In this document: positions 46,433 to 58,689 of the stretch, one piece after another
How the letters are laid out: each line of letters begins with the position of its first letter
Position numbering within the stretch: position 1 is the first letter of the stretch
DNA from: Cavia porcellus
Lineage: Eukaryota; Chordata; Mammalia; Rodentia; Caviidae
Assembly (NCBI RefSeq): GCF_034190915.1
Contig: NW_026947485.1
Span: 132,882,337 to 132,946,336, forward strand
Reading direction: 5' to 3'
Length of the DNA: 64,000 nt
Notes under the pieces: generated by a model
Databases searched by the model: none
Told to the model about the DNA's origin: nothing
Seen by the model: the letters and a program-made list of their open reading frames with translations, nothing else
Position numbers and translations under genes: made by a program

Positions 46433-47015
46433 AAACAAATCAGAAGGAAAGAAAGATAGAGGAAAGAAACCTAGAAGGGAGAACTCTGAAGATTTCCAAC
46501 ATACAGAAATAAATCTTTGACAAGATAATTATCTTTAATCTGATTTATGTATCAAAATGTTACACCATTAATATGTACAAACATCATATTTTATGTATTA
46601 GTTAAAATAAGTTCAAATAATTTTTAAATTTTTATTTAATTTAAATTTTAAAAAATATATAGAATTTTAATGAACATAGAACTCAGAACTTCTGTAGCAA
46701 CTAAAAAGTTAAGTGGATTTCAGAGCTAATGAGCTGAGAAAAATCAAGTTTGTTTAAAGCTGAATTGAATGCATCCATGATGCTAAAATCTGTCTGACAA
46801 TATCTAAGCATAGTAGAGTAACATTAACATGAAGGAGTGATTGTATAAAAATGTAGTGTCTAAGTACTGTGCAATTTTTAAAAAGATGTCTTGAACAATC
46901 TTTCCCATGGTCTTGAAACCAAAAGGAAAATTTTAATATTTCTATCAATTCTAGTTTTCTTAAATCAGTCTACTTTGAAACACAGAAAACTTCAAATGTA
47001 AAAGTAATTCAATCA
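46433..47015. other. AT-rich non-coding sequence
   Basis: Contains 46600-46680, an A/T-only low-complexity patch. Nothing else recognised. Confidence 0.4.
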
Positions 47016-47022
47016 TGTAAAG

Positions 47023-47190
47023 TAGTGGTCCTCAAAGAATTCTGTACTCTGGAATCATATATGGGTCTTTAAAAAGCCACTCTTGTCTGGACCCCATGTT
47101 TAGAAATTCTTCTTTAATTGTGATGTGGTTCAGCCTGAGAGATGGGATATTTCCAAAAGTTTCCAAAATGATAATAATGTAGAGTCTTGT
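47023..47190. mobile_element. MER5/hAT-Charlie-like DNA transposon relic
   Basis: Starts AGTGGTCCTCAAAGAATTCTG and continues 'ctggaatcat', 'tttaaaaagccactc','ctggaccccatgtttagaaa','ttcttctttaattgtgatg', 'gggatatttccaaaag', the wording of MER5-type elements (cagtggttctcaaa…tggaatcacctggggagctttta…ctgggtcccaccc…gaaattctgatttaattgg). No transposase; a non-autonomous fossil. Confidence 0.6.
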
Positions 47191-47194
47191 CTTG

Positions 47195-47758
47195 TTGTGG
47201 AAACCAGGTACCAAACAGAAAGGAAGATGCCTCACATAAAGGAGTCAGAAGGCAAAATATTTATTATTCAGGTGGGCTGAGGGAAGACAAGCTCCAAATC
47301 ACCAGCACAGAGTCAGCTTTGGGTTTTGATTACATAGGTTTTGCAAGCAGGAAGCATAAAAGAGGAGAACAAATTGGTTGTAGACTATAATATATGTTGT
47401 TATGCAAACTGGGCAGATTCAGCCCAGTTAGAGGGATTGTTTATGAAAAGGTGGGAGAGTCTTGGGAGGGAGTTGGGCCAAAGAGATGGATGAAATCGTG
47501 TCTTTGTCCTTGACTAGGCTAGACAGTCCTTGGAACAGGTGAGTAAAACAGGATATATTTTTAGGTAGGAAAACAGCACTGCGGCTGGACTGGGTCAAGT
47601 TGACCTGGACCAGATTATCTACAGAGAGCAGCTGGATGCAGTCAGTCAAGGTTGACTGGGTTTGGTGGTCCAGCTATGGGGTGGGCCAGATGAGCACATC
47701 CTGTGTCGATATGGTGTTAAGCTGCTAGCCAGTTTTTACATTATAAATTTTCTGTTAC
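47195..47758. other. Unclassified repeat-like block, possibly LTR
   Basis: A GC-richer block with a reversed polyadenylation-like start ('caaaatatttattattcagg') and a body rich in GGGAGAG and CTGGA words, similar in character to a reversed LTR. No family, TG…CA ends with duplication, or internal region could be confirmed. Confidence 0.3.
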
Positions 47759-47759
47759 A

Positions 47760-48285
47760 TTTTTAATCTCCAGTTACAGTCTGAAAGGAATAAAGAAAGA
47801 GAGCAGCTGCTGCAAGTTTATACGAGTTCAGTGAGCTATCTTAGCATGATCACCTGCTTAAACCCTTATTCTTCAAGCTGCTTTCCAAGTGGGACTGAAA
47901 TTATTGACCATAGAGTATTTATGTCCCTAATGACACTCATTTCAGTTTAATAATAGTAATGGTTTTCTTTCTAATAGGATGTATAGAAGTATTCGATATT
48001 TTAAACAGACACCTCCCTTAATGTTAATTTTCAGGGACAAATATTCCCTGAACATTATTTAAGCTCGCCAATGCTGTCCATTCGTGATAGTTTCCAGCTC
48101 TGTTTCAGAGTTCACTATGCCCCCACTAAAAACAATTAATAACAGGTATCTTGTACTCAGGTTTGCTAAGTAAGAATTCTAAAATTAGATTAATCTTCTT
48201 GTTATAATAGTGTTTTTTATGAAGCAGATATTTGACTGAGAAAAATCATTAAAATTCCATCTATGTATAGAAACAGAGATTTCTA
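47760..48285. other. Non-coding sequence, no feature recognised
   Basis: Nothing nameable. Confidence 0.35.
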
Positions 48286-48294
48286 CAAAATCTT

Positions 48295-48445
48295 AGAGAC
48301 AAAATGTGCCTCAGAGGTCACTTAACAATATACTCTCACTTTGTCATACATGAAGAAATTAGCCCTCAAAGGGGACATAACTCATCAATGACTCATTATT
48401 GAAATTGAGGAACAAAGTCCTACCTGAAACTACTAAGAGCAAACT
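48295..48445 (-). repeat. MIR-like SINE relic, minus strand
   Basis: 'ctctcactttgtcatacatg','aagaaattagccctcaaagg', 'gacataactcatcaatgact', 'gaggaacaaagtcctacc' follows reversed MIR ('attttacagatgaggaaactgaggc…agaggttaagtaacttgc…cagggattcgaaccc'). Confidence 0.5.
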
Positions 48446-49245
48446 ACAGTTCTCAGTCCTTCTATTGTAGAATACCTTTGTCTGCAGATTGCAAAATACT
48501 ACAAGTGAAAATATTTGAGTCCCTGGAACCCAACATTGTCATAAATGTGAAGGCCATGGGAAAACCTTGATGAAATCATCAATTGACTTCTTTGAGCTCT
48601 TAGATTTCTTATAGATGAAAACTAGATCAATTGACATTAACTATTAAAAGAAAATGACTCACGTTTGTTTCAAAAAAGCCTCCATCACATTTCACCAGAA
48701 ATAGTTCCATTAATTGAATGCATTCCTTTAAAATTGTTGATTGTGCTTATTAATTTCCATTTCTTAAGCTATTTCTTAGCATGCCCTGCTTTACATTGAG
48801 AGTTTCAATATTCCATCCATCTAATGGGAAGCTGGGGAGCCAGTCCAAATTTAATTTCCACTCTCAGAACAGATTTCATGAAGCACGGCTTGCGTCAATG
48901 GAACAGCTGACCCAGCTCTCTGGTGCTATGGTTCTTTATTGTATTTCAGGGGATTCTCAAGTTCTTACCAGCATACAGGCAAGGTGGCTAGCCTCTAAGC
49001 TCGCATTTTAGTTTCTGGTGACTTCCTTTTGCCCCCATATATTATTATATTTGGCTTAAATTAACTCTTGACAAACAGTAATATATCCACATCTTCATAC
49101 TGAAAACCAAAAGTTTTGGTCCATGCAGCTGCATTTGCAAGGCTATCCGTCCCTTGCCATGACTGAATCAGAGAGCAACTGATTTAGAGAGGGAATCAGA
49201 ACAAAAGGGACCTTACCTACATGGGAATCTCTGCAGTGTCAGATC
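48446..49245. other. Non-coding sequence
   Basis: No repeat recognised. The 76-codon plus frame at 48781-49011 lacks family features. Confidence 0.35.
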
Positions 49246-49251
49246 CAGGGA

Positions 49252-49341
49252 GTGTGGGCTGCAGACATAGTTCATTGCAGAGAGCATCCTTAACATGTGT
49301 GAGCCCTAGGTACAACCCTAGCACCACCAAAAAGAAAAAAG
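49252..49341 (+). mobile_element. ID-type SINE relic, plus strand
   Basis: 'gtgtgggctgcagacatagt','tcattgcagagagcatcctt','aacatgtgtgagccctaggt','acaaccctagcaccacc' with AAAAAGAAAAAAG tail. Diverged ID head and B box. Confidence 0.65.
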
Positions 49342-49690
49342 AATACCCCAACAAGCAAATGAGGAAAAAAAATCCTGGGAGTACTCCTTAGCAAAGGAAA
49401 TTCTACAGCACTTGGGATCAGACATTGTTGGGCATAGTGCTATTTGTGCAGACATGACTGCTTCTCTTAATACTTTTTCATTGCTGTTATTTAAATTTTC
49501 TATTTATGATAGAAAATAAGTATACTCATTGTAAAAATTAAATTCCTACACCATGTTAAACATTCAAACTTTTTTTATGTTTTGTCTTCCAGAGCAGTCA
49601 GCCTATAACTCTCTTTTTGTTTGCTGTTTTAGCTATTGGTGACTTCCTTTGACCCATTACATCATTCTTACCTCAATTGAATTTTCCAGG
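49342..49690. other. Non-coding sequence, no feature recognised
   Basis: AT-rich; nothing nameable. Confidence 0.35.
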
Positions 49691-49699
49691 CACTTGAGG

Positions 49700-49912
49700 C
49701 CTGGGTGGGTTTGAATTTTAGCTCCATCATTTTCTAGCTGTGGGATCCTTCAGAAATTTATTTAAGCTTCATAATTTCTGATTTCTTATTAATGCATATA
49801 ATGCATGATAATCATTATTAATAATAGTGTTAATTGCAAGGAATTGTTGTTAGGGCTAGATGGAAAATATATAACATGGTGCCCTGTAAAAATAAATCCT
49901 ATTTTACTTTTT
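49700..49912 (+). repeat. MIR SINE relic, plus strand
   Basis: A clear MIR order: 'gggtttgaattttagctcca','tcattttctagctgtgggat', 'aagcttcataatttctgatt', 'aattgttgttagggctagat','aacatggtgccctgtaaa'. MIR consensus text in this order is 'ggttcgaatcccagctctgccacttactagctgtg…cctcagtttcctcatctg…gttgttgtgagg…cagtgcctggcac'. Confidence 0.7.
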
Positions 49913-49914
49913 GT

Positions 49915-51675
49915 ACAGCTGAAGGTAGTAGTAATAATGAAGAATAGGCAAACAGAGAGAAAGAAGGGCGCCAGCTCCAATTTGATTTCTGTGGTAGATC
50001 AAAACCGTCTTCTCCATTCCAGGAGACAGAGAGAGTCTGAGATTCCTAGCAGGCTGTTTTCCATCTTGACAATTAAGGGGGAAAAGATTTAGTAACTGGA
50101 TTCAAATAGTCACTGCTAGTCTAAGTTGAATGCTAACTGACTGTCCAGTACTCTGAGCACAGGTTCTAGCGTCCTATCTATATGTCCCTAGAGTAACAAG
50201 AGGTTAGCACGTAAAGACGGGAAAGGGCATTAGTCTATGCAGCCCTCAATTACCTTTACACATACCTACGTATATCATCTTCAGCTGTCCTTACTGAAGA
50301 ACACTCTGGTCTTTTAGTAAGACTTGTTCTTTCCTGTCCCTTAAGAAGCAGGAATTTAAGTGTAATAAATGTACAGGGAAGCCTGTTGTGTCCTAACAGT
50401 AAAGATGACAATGTTCCTAGGTTACCTTTTCCCCACAAAGAAAAAGTCAAATAACAAGTACTCTGTTTCCATTATTTATATTTCAACTTCAACTATATTA
50501 AGGCATTTCTATGTACTTTTGTATTCTTAATGTTGTATAATGCTTTATTAAAATTTTATATTTGAGTACTGTGACTTCAAAGAAAGGGAAAAAAGAAAAT
50601 CACAACTCCACTGTACTGTATATTTCAAAAGTAATTTGTGCAACTACACATGGCATAATACTTTCCCCTTCAGAGAGTATTGAATTGACAGATAACACCA
50701 CAATGTTTTTAAATTCAAGCAGAAATATGTCTACAACTTTTCTAGGCTATAAGAAAAATCTATGAAACAACAGAAATCTGTCGTCTGTTTTAAACTTCTT
50801 CACAAAAATAAAAGCTTTAAGTAAGAAGCTAAGTAAATTCAAGGGATTAATACATCTAAATATAGGTTATTTATCAAATAAATGATATATAGTCATTTTA
50901 AGTTTTTAACCTAAAATAAGAATTTAAAGAACATTGAGAAATAGTGCAGAAAATCAAACTAGAGAAGGGTCAGACTTCACGGAGAAAGGATAGGTCTTCC
51001 TCCATAATACATGAGAAAGGAATCATGTCACTTCAGAGAAGAGATCAGAAATCCAAGAAAAGGCATAAAATTCAAAGTTTGTGTTTGATTTGATTTAGCC
51101 CATGAACTGGAGATTGAAAACTTTCCTGATGGGCATTTCAGCATTCACTAGAAAACACATTTATTTACACTACAGACTAAAAATAGTTACAAGTGAGATG
51201 CAAAATAACAGTGTGACTTTTGCACACTGTTTACCCAGGTGTGGGCACCTTTGGACAAGGGTTTGAAACTTTCACGTTGATAAACTTGTAGGTGATGAAA
51301 GCAGGAAGAAACTCAAAGTGATTGATCGTTTTCCTGTCAGAGTTTAAGCTAAAAAGTTGTCAATATCAAGGAGAGATCAAAATAATGCAAACACTACCTA
51401 TTTCTATAAAAATTTCTCAGGTTTCAAGCATATTATTATTCTTGTGCCTTTCCAAAGCAGATGTGATGGGTTTCAGTTTTACAGAGAAAAAAACAAACTT
51501 CAGAAAAGCAGTTGCCCAAATTGATAGTCATGAGATCATTCAGGTTTTATGGCTCAAAATCTTAGCTCCTAATATGAGTTGCAAGGAAAAAAATTATGTA
51601 AATATTTAAAATTTACTATTTTTAGGAATGTCATACATGGGATTCAAGTCAATCTTCATAACATTACTATATTAA
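49915..51675. other. AT-rich non-coding sequence
   Basis: Only short frames (50562, 51322, 51579) without family signature. No repeat recognised. Confidence 0.4.
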
Positions 51676-51679
51676 CTAA

Positions 51680-51865
51680 TAATAAAGAATTACCATTTAT
51701 TCTGAGCCTGTGTCACATGCTGGGTATATTTGTTATCCCTAAACACTCACCACAGCTCTGAAAAGTACTTTTGGTATTTCTATTAAACCGATAAAGGGAA
51801 AATGATTCTCGGAAAGATTATGTAACTAACTCAGGCTCGTAAGTCCAGAATGTATTTTTTTAAGT
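51680..51865 (-). repeat. MIR SINE relic, minus strand
   Basis: 'taccatttattctgagcctg','tgtcacatgctgggtatatt', 'ataaagggaaaatgattctc', 'ggaaagattatgtaactaac', 'tcaggctcgtaagtccagaa' follows the reversed MIR order. Confidence 0.65.
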
Positions 51866-51949
51866 ACATATCGTATTACCTGGTTCCTTCTGTTGAGCTC
51901 TAGTGGATTCCCACCACTCATAAGATAACGATTTGCTACATAGTCTTTA

Positions 51950-52330
51950 TCTTCTTTCACTTACAGCTTCACATGCCCCGTAGGCCTCCTTGCTTTCATC
52001 CCTGTCCTAAGTTTTCCATAAGACTCCACCCTTGTTCATCCTTAAACTCATTTATTTCCTCAGAGAAACCTCCTTCCTGACTAAGCTGATTCCTGCCTGT
52101 CATGTCTTCATTGTTAGTTTTATGTGATTTTTTAAAGCACTAGTAGCAGTTATATTATATTAATAAGTAGAGCATTGTTTCTCTCCTCCACAAACCACTC
52201 ATCAGATGGGAATGATGACCCTGACTTTTCTCTTTTCCTTTCCCTTTTCTAATGAGTTCTGATATAGTGTTTGCCATAAGTCCTTTATAACCAAAGATGA
52301 TTTAAGTTTTATTCATCAAACATTTATAGT
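51950..52330 (+). repeat. L2-like LINE 3' end, plus strand
   Basis: 'tcagagaaacctccttcctg','actaagctgattcctgcc', 'tttaaagcactagtagcagt','tatattatattaat', 'ctctcctccacaaac', 'gatatagtgtttgccataag' and 'attcatcaaacatttatag' follow the order of the L2 3' end. Confidence 0.6.
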
Positions 52331-52411
52331 TGAATACAATGTACCATGCTAATATTGTAGGATGTGCCAATAGAAAAAAATACTTTTATGGATTGATTTG
52401 CTGTTTCATGC

Positions 52412-52782
52412 TGTTATAGTTTATAGTTAGATTCCCTCCAAAGCCCCATGAAATCTGAAGCAGGGATTTGGGGAGGCAATGGGACCATGGCTCACTCTAT
52501 CTGTTGGTGGATTAGTCACTGGTAAGTTCATAGCTAAATGTCACATGGGGTGTGGCTCCCAAGGTATCATCTTCTGCCCTGGTTCTCCCTTTGCTCTCAG
52601 CTTCCTAGCTGTCATAACACGAGCAGCTTTTCTCTACCCAGGTCTTTCCAGCATGTAACTGACTTCTAAAATGTTTTCCACATTTACTGGGACCACATAT
52701 AATTGTGACCACAATAAACCCTTCTCCTTTAAGTTGCACATCTCCAGTATTTTGATCCAGAAATAAGAAAATGACATAGACA
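52412..52782 (+). mobile_element. MaLR-type solo LTR, plus strand
   Basis: TGTTATAGTTTATAGTTAG…'ccctccaaagccccatgaaa'…'ttggggaggcaatgggacca'…'aattgtgaccacaataaacc','cttctcctttaagttgcaca'…AGACA. Standard ERVL-MaLR LTR text with the AATAAA-containing R region. No internal sequence adjoins it. Confidence 0.85.
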
Positions 52783-54390
52783 AGTTGTTATTCTTCACTT
52801 ATTTTTCCCTGATTACACATCTTAGTGTTAGACCTAGTGAGGAATTTCTCAACGTATTAGTGGGACCAAACTTTCTCAGACCCTTAATTGTCTCTCCCAA
52901 GGCCAAGCCAAATAAACATCCGCAGAGATTTTTTTCCCCAAGAATCACTAGTCATTGTTTTCACCTATCTCTCTTGATTTTACGTCAAGAGAAGAACATA
53001 TATTTCAATATACTTCCACATATTGATCTTGTCACATAACAATAATATTTTTATTCTATGAGTATACCTAAAATGAAAATATCTTTGGCTAATAAATTCA
53101 GGTCCTCCACTGCAGAAGCTATATCTAATTCACCTGTCTGTCTGATGCCCTAAAATGGTGATTCGCATGTAAGTAAGACGAAGATAATGTTAGTAGAGGA
53201 GATGAATGTAGAGACACTGTGGTAGGGAGAGGCAGTATCACAGTACAATTTCAGAGACCTGCAGTCCTAGCTACCTTTATCTTGTTTCTATTCCCAAACC
53301 ACACTTTGCATCCAGTGGTGTGTATGTCCTAACATCAACTGGATGTTCTGGAAGTCTCCTCAATTCTAAAGTCAGTGTTAGATACTATCAGTTTAAGTGC
53401 TTAGTTCAGCAAGATTCTCCTCACCTTAGATAGTAACCGCAGTCTCCAGATGAGACAGTTAAGGGCCATGGATTGCATTGGGACAGAAGACAGATTCTGG
53501 GTGTCCAACCTATTGTCATTAATAGCAAAATTTTACCAGGAAAACAATTTAGAATAAGCACTCTAGCTTCACTGTGTTTTAATTAATTCAAAAACGACTA
53601 ATTTTTGAGATCACATGGCAGGACAATACATTATTAGATTCCCATTAGTATGTAGGCGCATTAACACCTCTAGTAAATGAACTATGGTAACTTGCCTAGG
53701 TCATGTTGTGGAAAAATTTGCTAAAACTGTTGAGCCTATAGATATCTGATAGAGGACTACAATGGGATGAAAGACTCTGTCCTGGTCCTTCCTTCTTCAT
53801 TTGCTTCTGTCCCATTTGCTATTTTAATCCTTGAGTCAGATTCTATCCAGCTTTGCATATAGATCTGTTTACAATGTATCAAATGATTTGCCCAATACTA
53901 TGATAAGAGATCAATGTGACTTATTCTTCTGTCTTGCTTTTGAAGTTTCTCACCCACTCTAACGGTCTTGTGGCTTATTTTAAGAGTAGGGAATTTATGT
54001 AAGATGATAATGACAATACAGAAATAACTCAGTAATTCTGGAGCAATTTGACCACTTGTTAGTCCCCCAAATACAAGATCACAATGTCTTTGCACACGAT
54101 GAACATCTTTTCAAACTGTGCGCATGCTGATGGGTTGTTGAAAAAATAAAGGAAGAAAAGAGCCCCTTTGTCGCGTGAGCAGACTGAGCATCTGTTTGAT
54201 TAAGTACAGGCTTCTTTCTGCTCACAAGCTAAAGGCCCAGTAAAGAGGCCTTCACCTGTCTTGTAGATGGTAAATGCTTAGTCATATTTTTATTGTTCCC
54301 ATCATGAGATTCTACCACCAGTAACACAGAAAAAGCTCATACATTTGACCAACTGGATATAAATTTAGGAGTTCCATGACCTTCTTTCAG
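52783..54390. other. Non-coding sequence
   Basis: 53100-53170 is faintly L2-like ('actgcagaagctatatctaa'). Otherwise nothing recognised. Confidence 0.35.
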
Positions 54391-54394
54391 ATGT

Positions 54395-54790
54395 GACAAT
54401 TCAGCAGGATGACTGACACAACTCAGAGAAGTTCTCTTTTAATATTTTAGGTTTATTATACAGGATACAACTCAGGAACAATCAGCAATACCTAAGGCAG
54501 GTTTGGATGGTGGGACCCATGCAGAACTTCTACATCCTTTCCTGACACCGCCACTCTCCCAACATTATGTGTTAGAGACTCCTTAAGCCTCATGATTAGG
54601 GGGTTACTCTACGGTCTTTTATGTCCATGACTCATTTTCTTATTAACCATATAACTGAATTCAGTAGCCAGTCCCTCCCTCAACCTAGCAGATCAGGTTG
54701 TAGGGTTAAAAATGAAGCCTTTTGCTCACGTGACTCACAATGAATAACAAACCACATTCCTACTGCTCATAAAATTCCATGCATTAAAGG
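54395..54790 (-). mobile_element. LTR-like block, minus strand, family unresolved
   Basis: 'taggtttattatacaggata','caactcaggaacaatcagca' and later 'cggtcttttatgtccatgac', 'cctagcagatcaggttgtag' resemble a reversed endogenous-retroviral LTR (polyadenylation region at the left, GC-richer body). I cannot assign the family and see no coding region. Confidence 0.45.
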
Positions 54791-55029
54791 AGTTCTATGG
54801 AAGGAACTGGGGTTGAAAATGAAATCTTTTTTTTTTTTTTAAATTCCCTATAGTAGAGTTGGGAAGGAATGTTAGCTGGAAGACAGGTCTCTGGTAGTAA
54901 CACAGTTGCTAATGATAGCCATTCTGCCTCATGTTGAGGAACCCATACTCCAAATCTGCCAAAATTTCAGAAATTCACTTCAATTTTAAAAAGTTGTTTC
55001 CTCAAAATTTAAAATAAAATGATCCTCTG

Positions 55030-55440
55030 CATCAGAGAGACATCTGCATTCATGTTTACTCCAACGTTATTCTCAGCAGCAAAAAAACCCAAAAAACCAG
55101 AAAAAATCAACAGTCGATCAACTAATGAATAAGAAAAATGATGTATATGTATGCAGTGGAAAACCATCATAAATGAGGGTAAATCCTATCATTTGTGACT
55201 GCAGGTATGGAACTGGAACACATTATATTTACAGAAATAAACCAGCCATAGAAAAATTATCACTGTAAAATCTTATGTATAGCATATAAAAATATTGACC
55301 TCCTAGAAGTTGGATATTGGATGTAGATTGCCAGAGGTTTAGGACAATAGGGGTGAAGGATGAGCAGAACTAAGTTAGTTCATTCTAAATCTCAGGTGAT
55401 ACTAAAAGGTTCTGCTCTTCTATTGCATAGTAAGTTAATG
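55030..55440 (+). mobile_element. Old LINE-1 3' end, plus strand
   Basis: 'atctgcattcatgtttactc','caacgttattctcagcagca', 'caactaatgaataagaaaaa', 'tggaaaaccatcataaatga', 'gacctcctagaagttggat', 'ggtgaaggatgagcag' follow old L1 3' text (…attcacaatagcc…gatgaatggataaagaaaatg…attattcagcc…tagaaggtggt). Confidence 0.7.
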
Positions 55441-55539
55441 ACAGACAATTATAATGTACTAGGTGAGGATTTTGAAGGTTTTCATCATAAACAGTGACAA
55501 ATATTGGAGGAAATGGCACCTTTACCCTGATGTGAACAT

Positions 55540-55910
55540 TGTCTTGGATACTTTTCTCTCATTGCTGAGACAAAATACCTGATGCCAAAAATGAGGAAGG
55601 AAAAGTTTATTTATGTCACAGCTCATGGAGGTTTCAGTCCATAATCAGTTGGCCCCAAGGCAAAGTGGCACAAGGCAGAGGGCAAGAGTTCATGGTGTCA
55701 GAAAACAGCACAAGCAACAAGAAGAAAAGGAGAGGAGCATGGAGAGAAGACTCTTTCTATCTCTTACATTGTATGTAGACCATACCCACCTGGGTGTAGC
55801 ACTCACAACCATAATCCCAGCATTGGACTATGAGTCATTCACAAACTCTAGAAGCCCACCACCAAGACTGTATGAGGCTTTGAGGGGACATCCAGACTCA
55901 AACCATAACA
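55540..55910 (-). mobile_element. MaLR-type LTR, minus strand
   Basis: Starts TGTCTTGGATACTTTTCTCTCATT and contains 'gctgagacaaaatacctgat', 'ggaaaagtttatttatgtca','cagctcatggaggtttcagt' (reversed MaLR 3' half), ending '…gacatccagactcaaacca' and TAACA. The 128-codon plus frame at 55613-55999 is a chance frame over this LTR. Confidence 0.8.
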
Positions 55911-57459
55911 AACATGATACAATGTATAAATGCATCAAAGTGTCATGTGACACCCCATCACTCATAGAATTCTTACGTTTTATGTATCAAATAAAATAAA
56001 TATTAAAATAATTAAAATTAGTTTTATCTCAAATCTTATTTGATAAAATACATATCTAGATATTGATATTGTCTTATTAAAGATACAATTTCAAGATAAA
56101 AATGAATGCTAACAATTTCAAAATAATTTCTGTTAATAAATTTATATATGTGTATTTTATTATATTTGGCAAAGATATCACACTCATAAATGAGCTTAAA
56201 GCTAGGAGAACTTGCATTCTTTCTGTTTTTCTCTGCATTCTTCTCTTTCTTTCTCCTTGTCTTCCATCATCTGTTCCTCTTCCTCTCCTCAAACGATGCA
56301 GTATCACTCAAAGCCCATAGAAATGAGGATCCATTCTTCCACGTCACCTGCTGGTCTACTTACAGCTTCCATTCTGCTGTTTTTCCACAAAATCAGAATC
56401 AAAAATTGTTTGTTAAAGCAACAGCAAAGAGAATGAGAGAGGAAATGGATTCTTCAAATTATACATGCATGCTCATGTTTGGGAAAATGAGGGGAAGTGA
56501 GCACTGTGTGATTAGACGGAATAGTCGTAAGGTCTTACCACACCATGCAGTAGAGGATAAAGCATCGTTAGAGTAAAATTTATGAAAAGGAACTTACTCG
56601 CTCACTGCACAGGCATTCACACCATTGTAGTACCATTAAAATATTTTATAAAACTGGAATTATATCTGGATTGACTGAAGTATTTTATTTCACTAATAGG
56701 AAATAAAAATCACATGATTAAAACTGGAAGTTTATCATCTGCTCCTTCTCTGGCTAGCTTACATCTCCTAAAATAAAAGTTTTATTCCACATGTACCTTT
56801 TCCCTTTCTCTGCTTGACAAAGCATGACACTGAATAATTGTAAAGCTCAGTTACCATCCCATTTGATGGAGTAAGTCGTCACATTGAAATTTGAATGAAA
56901 GACCTGAACCTCTTCTTTAGAAAAATGAAAGTCTCATGAGTATAACTATCAGGGATTTGCACACATCCTGAGGCTTGGATAAAAGTCCTCAGAAGAGAGA
57001 CGTTTTCCAAGTCCACTCCTGCTTAGGCCAGGTCATGTCAATGAGTCTGATGGTGGACACCATTGCTGCCCCTCTTTCCTCGCTGGAAACATTTGAATGA
57101 AACACACATGTTGCCCTCCAGAATGCACAGAAATACTCACTTTCTTCGTGGTCTAATTTGCTAGCATTTTAAATTATATTACCAGGGTATATTTCCATTT
57201 GAAATTCTTAAAGCTTTTGATTTACTTAGAACTAAGAGCAAAAGGAATATAAAGAAATATGTGCATTGGTTTGGTATTTGTGTCACTATAGTTTCATCAG
57301 GCTGTTAGCGTGTATCTCAGAAGAAAATGCAGGATTCTCCAAGTATAAATAATTTTCATGATGTCCTGATGTCCACTGAATCAGTAACAAATATTCAAAC
57401 AATCACTTGTAAGGATCCTTATAGATGTGTGTGAAGCAAGTGGTGACTATCTACCTTTA
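55911..57459. other. Non-coding sequence with a pyrimidine tract
   Basis: 56215-56290 is CT-rich (ttctctttctttctcctt). Overlapping frames there reflect this composition. No gene or named repeat. Confidence 0.4.
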
Positions 57460-57460
57460 G

Positions 57461-57581
57461 AAAGAGTCAAACAGGCGCTGGGGATTTAGCTCTGCAGTAT
57501 AAGTATTGCTTTGCAAGAGCATGGGTCGTGAGTTTGATCCCTAGTACCAAATAAGTGAAAAGAAAAAAAGATTCACACAGG
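57461..57581 (+). mobile_element. ID-type SINE, plus strand, with target-site duplication
   Basis: Body 57476-57566: 'gctggggatttagctctgca', 'ttgcaagagcatgggtcgtg','agtttgatccctagtacca' and an A-rich tail. Flanks AAAGAGTCAAACAGG (57461-57475) and AAAGATTCACACAGG (57567-57581) differ at two of 15 bases and are the likely target-site duplication. Confidence 0.93.
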
Positions 57582-58050
57582 AATCTTTGTCTTCTAACTT
57601 TGTCTAATTTATTTTTTGTTAGTACAAGTTTTCAGCATATAGCAATGATATTCACCATGGAGATGTAGTATATGTACAAATAGCATATCCTAACTTCCGA
57701 GTCAATATAATAATCCACTAATATAACATTTATTTTAACAAAATCCCAAGTAATACATGAGTCCTAAACTGAGCTGTTGTTAGAATTGTAAAATTCTTGT
57801 TTGATTTAAATTAAATTTACCTCAAAGCTTATTGAAAAATGAAAATTATTAATAACTTCACCTAAAAGCAATTAAATTTGAGTCTGTAAGTTACGGAGCC
57901 TGAGATTGAACCTTTTAAGAGTGATTCCAGTGTTATTCTAATTCACACCAAAGTTTAAAACCTACTTCACGGAGGTTCCTTCCATTCCCATGATTTTATG
58001 ATTCTGGTTTATGACTAATCAGCCTAAATTTTAGCTGGTAGACCACACAA
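57582..58050. other. AT-rich non-coding sequence
   Basis: Nothing recognised. Confidence 0.4.
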
Positions 58051-58059
58051 TTCCCTGCC

Positions 58060-58350
58060 AAACTTCCTCCACTAAATATAGCAGCAGTTGACAGATGCCA
58101 AAGCGGCAGTGGTCTTTGTCAGCGCCCATCCTAAATGCAGCTGGGCCCACACAGCCTTTTCCCCAGCTGTCTGGAGCTGGGCAGCAGGTGCTGGGGTGGC
58201 CAGCTGTTCTATGAGGCAAGTCTGGCAGCTCTGTTTGCCCAGGTCTTGAATTTTCCCTTGGGTGGCCTTGCTTTTGCGGGTGGTCCAACCCAACCTTAAT
58301 TCTGGTAAGTATGCATTCCAAAGCTGAACTACCCGGCCCAGTGCCTACAG
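58060..58350. other. Isolated GC-rich block, identity unknown
   Basis: About 290 bases with composition clearly above its surroundings ('gctgtctggagctgggcagc','gtgctggggtggccagctgt'). The minus strand carries overlapping frames of 108 and 73 codons, the plus strand none of length. No start context, splice sites, A tail or known domain is seen. It could be a decayed processed pseudogene or a conserved non-coding block; I cannot choose. Confidence 0.3.
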
Positions 58351-58689
58351 AGCGCACATATGTGCTTTATGTTTATACTGTGTACTCATACTTTGGACTG
58401 GACAATCACTTAAAGTCCATTCCAGCATTAAATTCTCTGTGTGTGTACATTCATATGTAAATATTATGCCAAACCTTCTCATCTATGATTCTTAATTGCA
58501 GAAGACATGGGCATAGTCCAGCTGTTTCCATTCTGTCTCAATCCTCTTCAAGATTTCAAAATTAAACTTATTTAAAAGAATAGCATTTAAGAAAGTAACA
58601 CTCAAGTTCTACCTAAATACTATCAGACTAAAACAATTGTACCTATTCAGTCACAGAGAAAATAAAATGTTGACAAGACACTGTCCCTG

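Noticed and set aside
55613..55999. 128-codon plus-strand frame
   Set aside because: Overlaps a reversed MaLR LTR for most of its length; LTRs of this type often contain chance frames.
56190..56576. 128-codon plus-strand frame with Phe/Leu/Ser-rich start
   Set aside because: The hydrophobic beginning is produced by a CT-rich tract; no family resemblance, and two other frames are open over the same tract.
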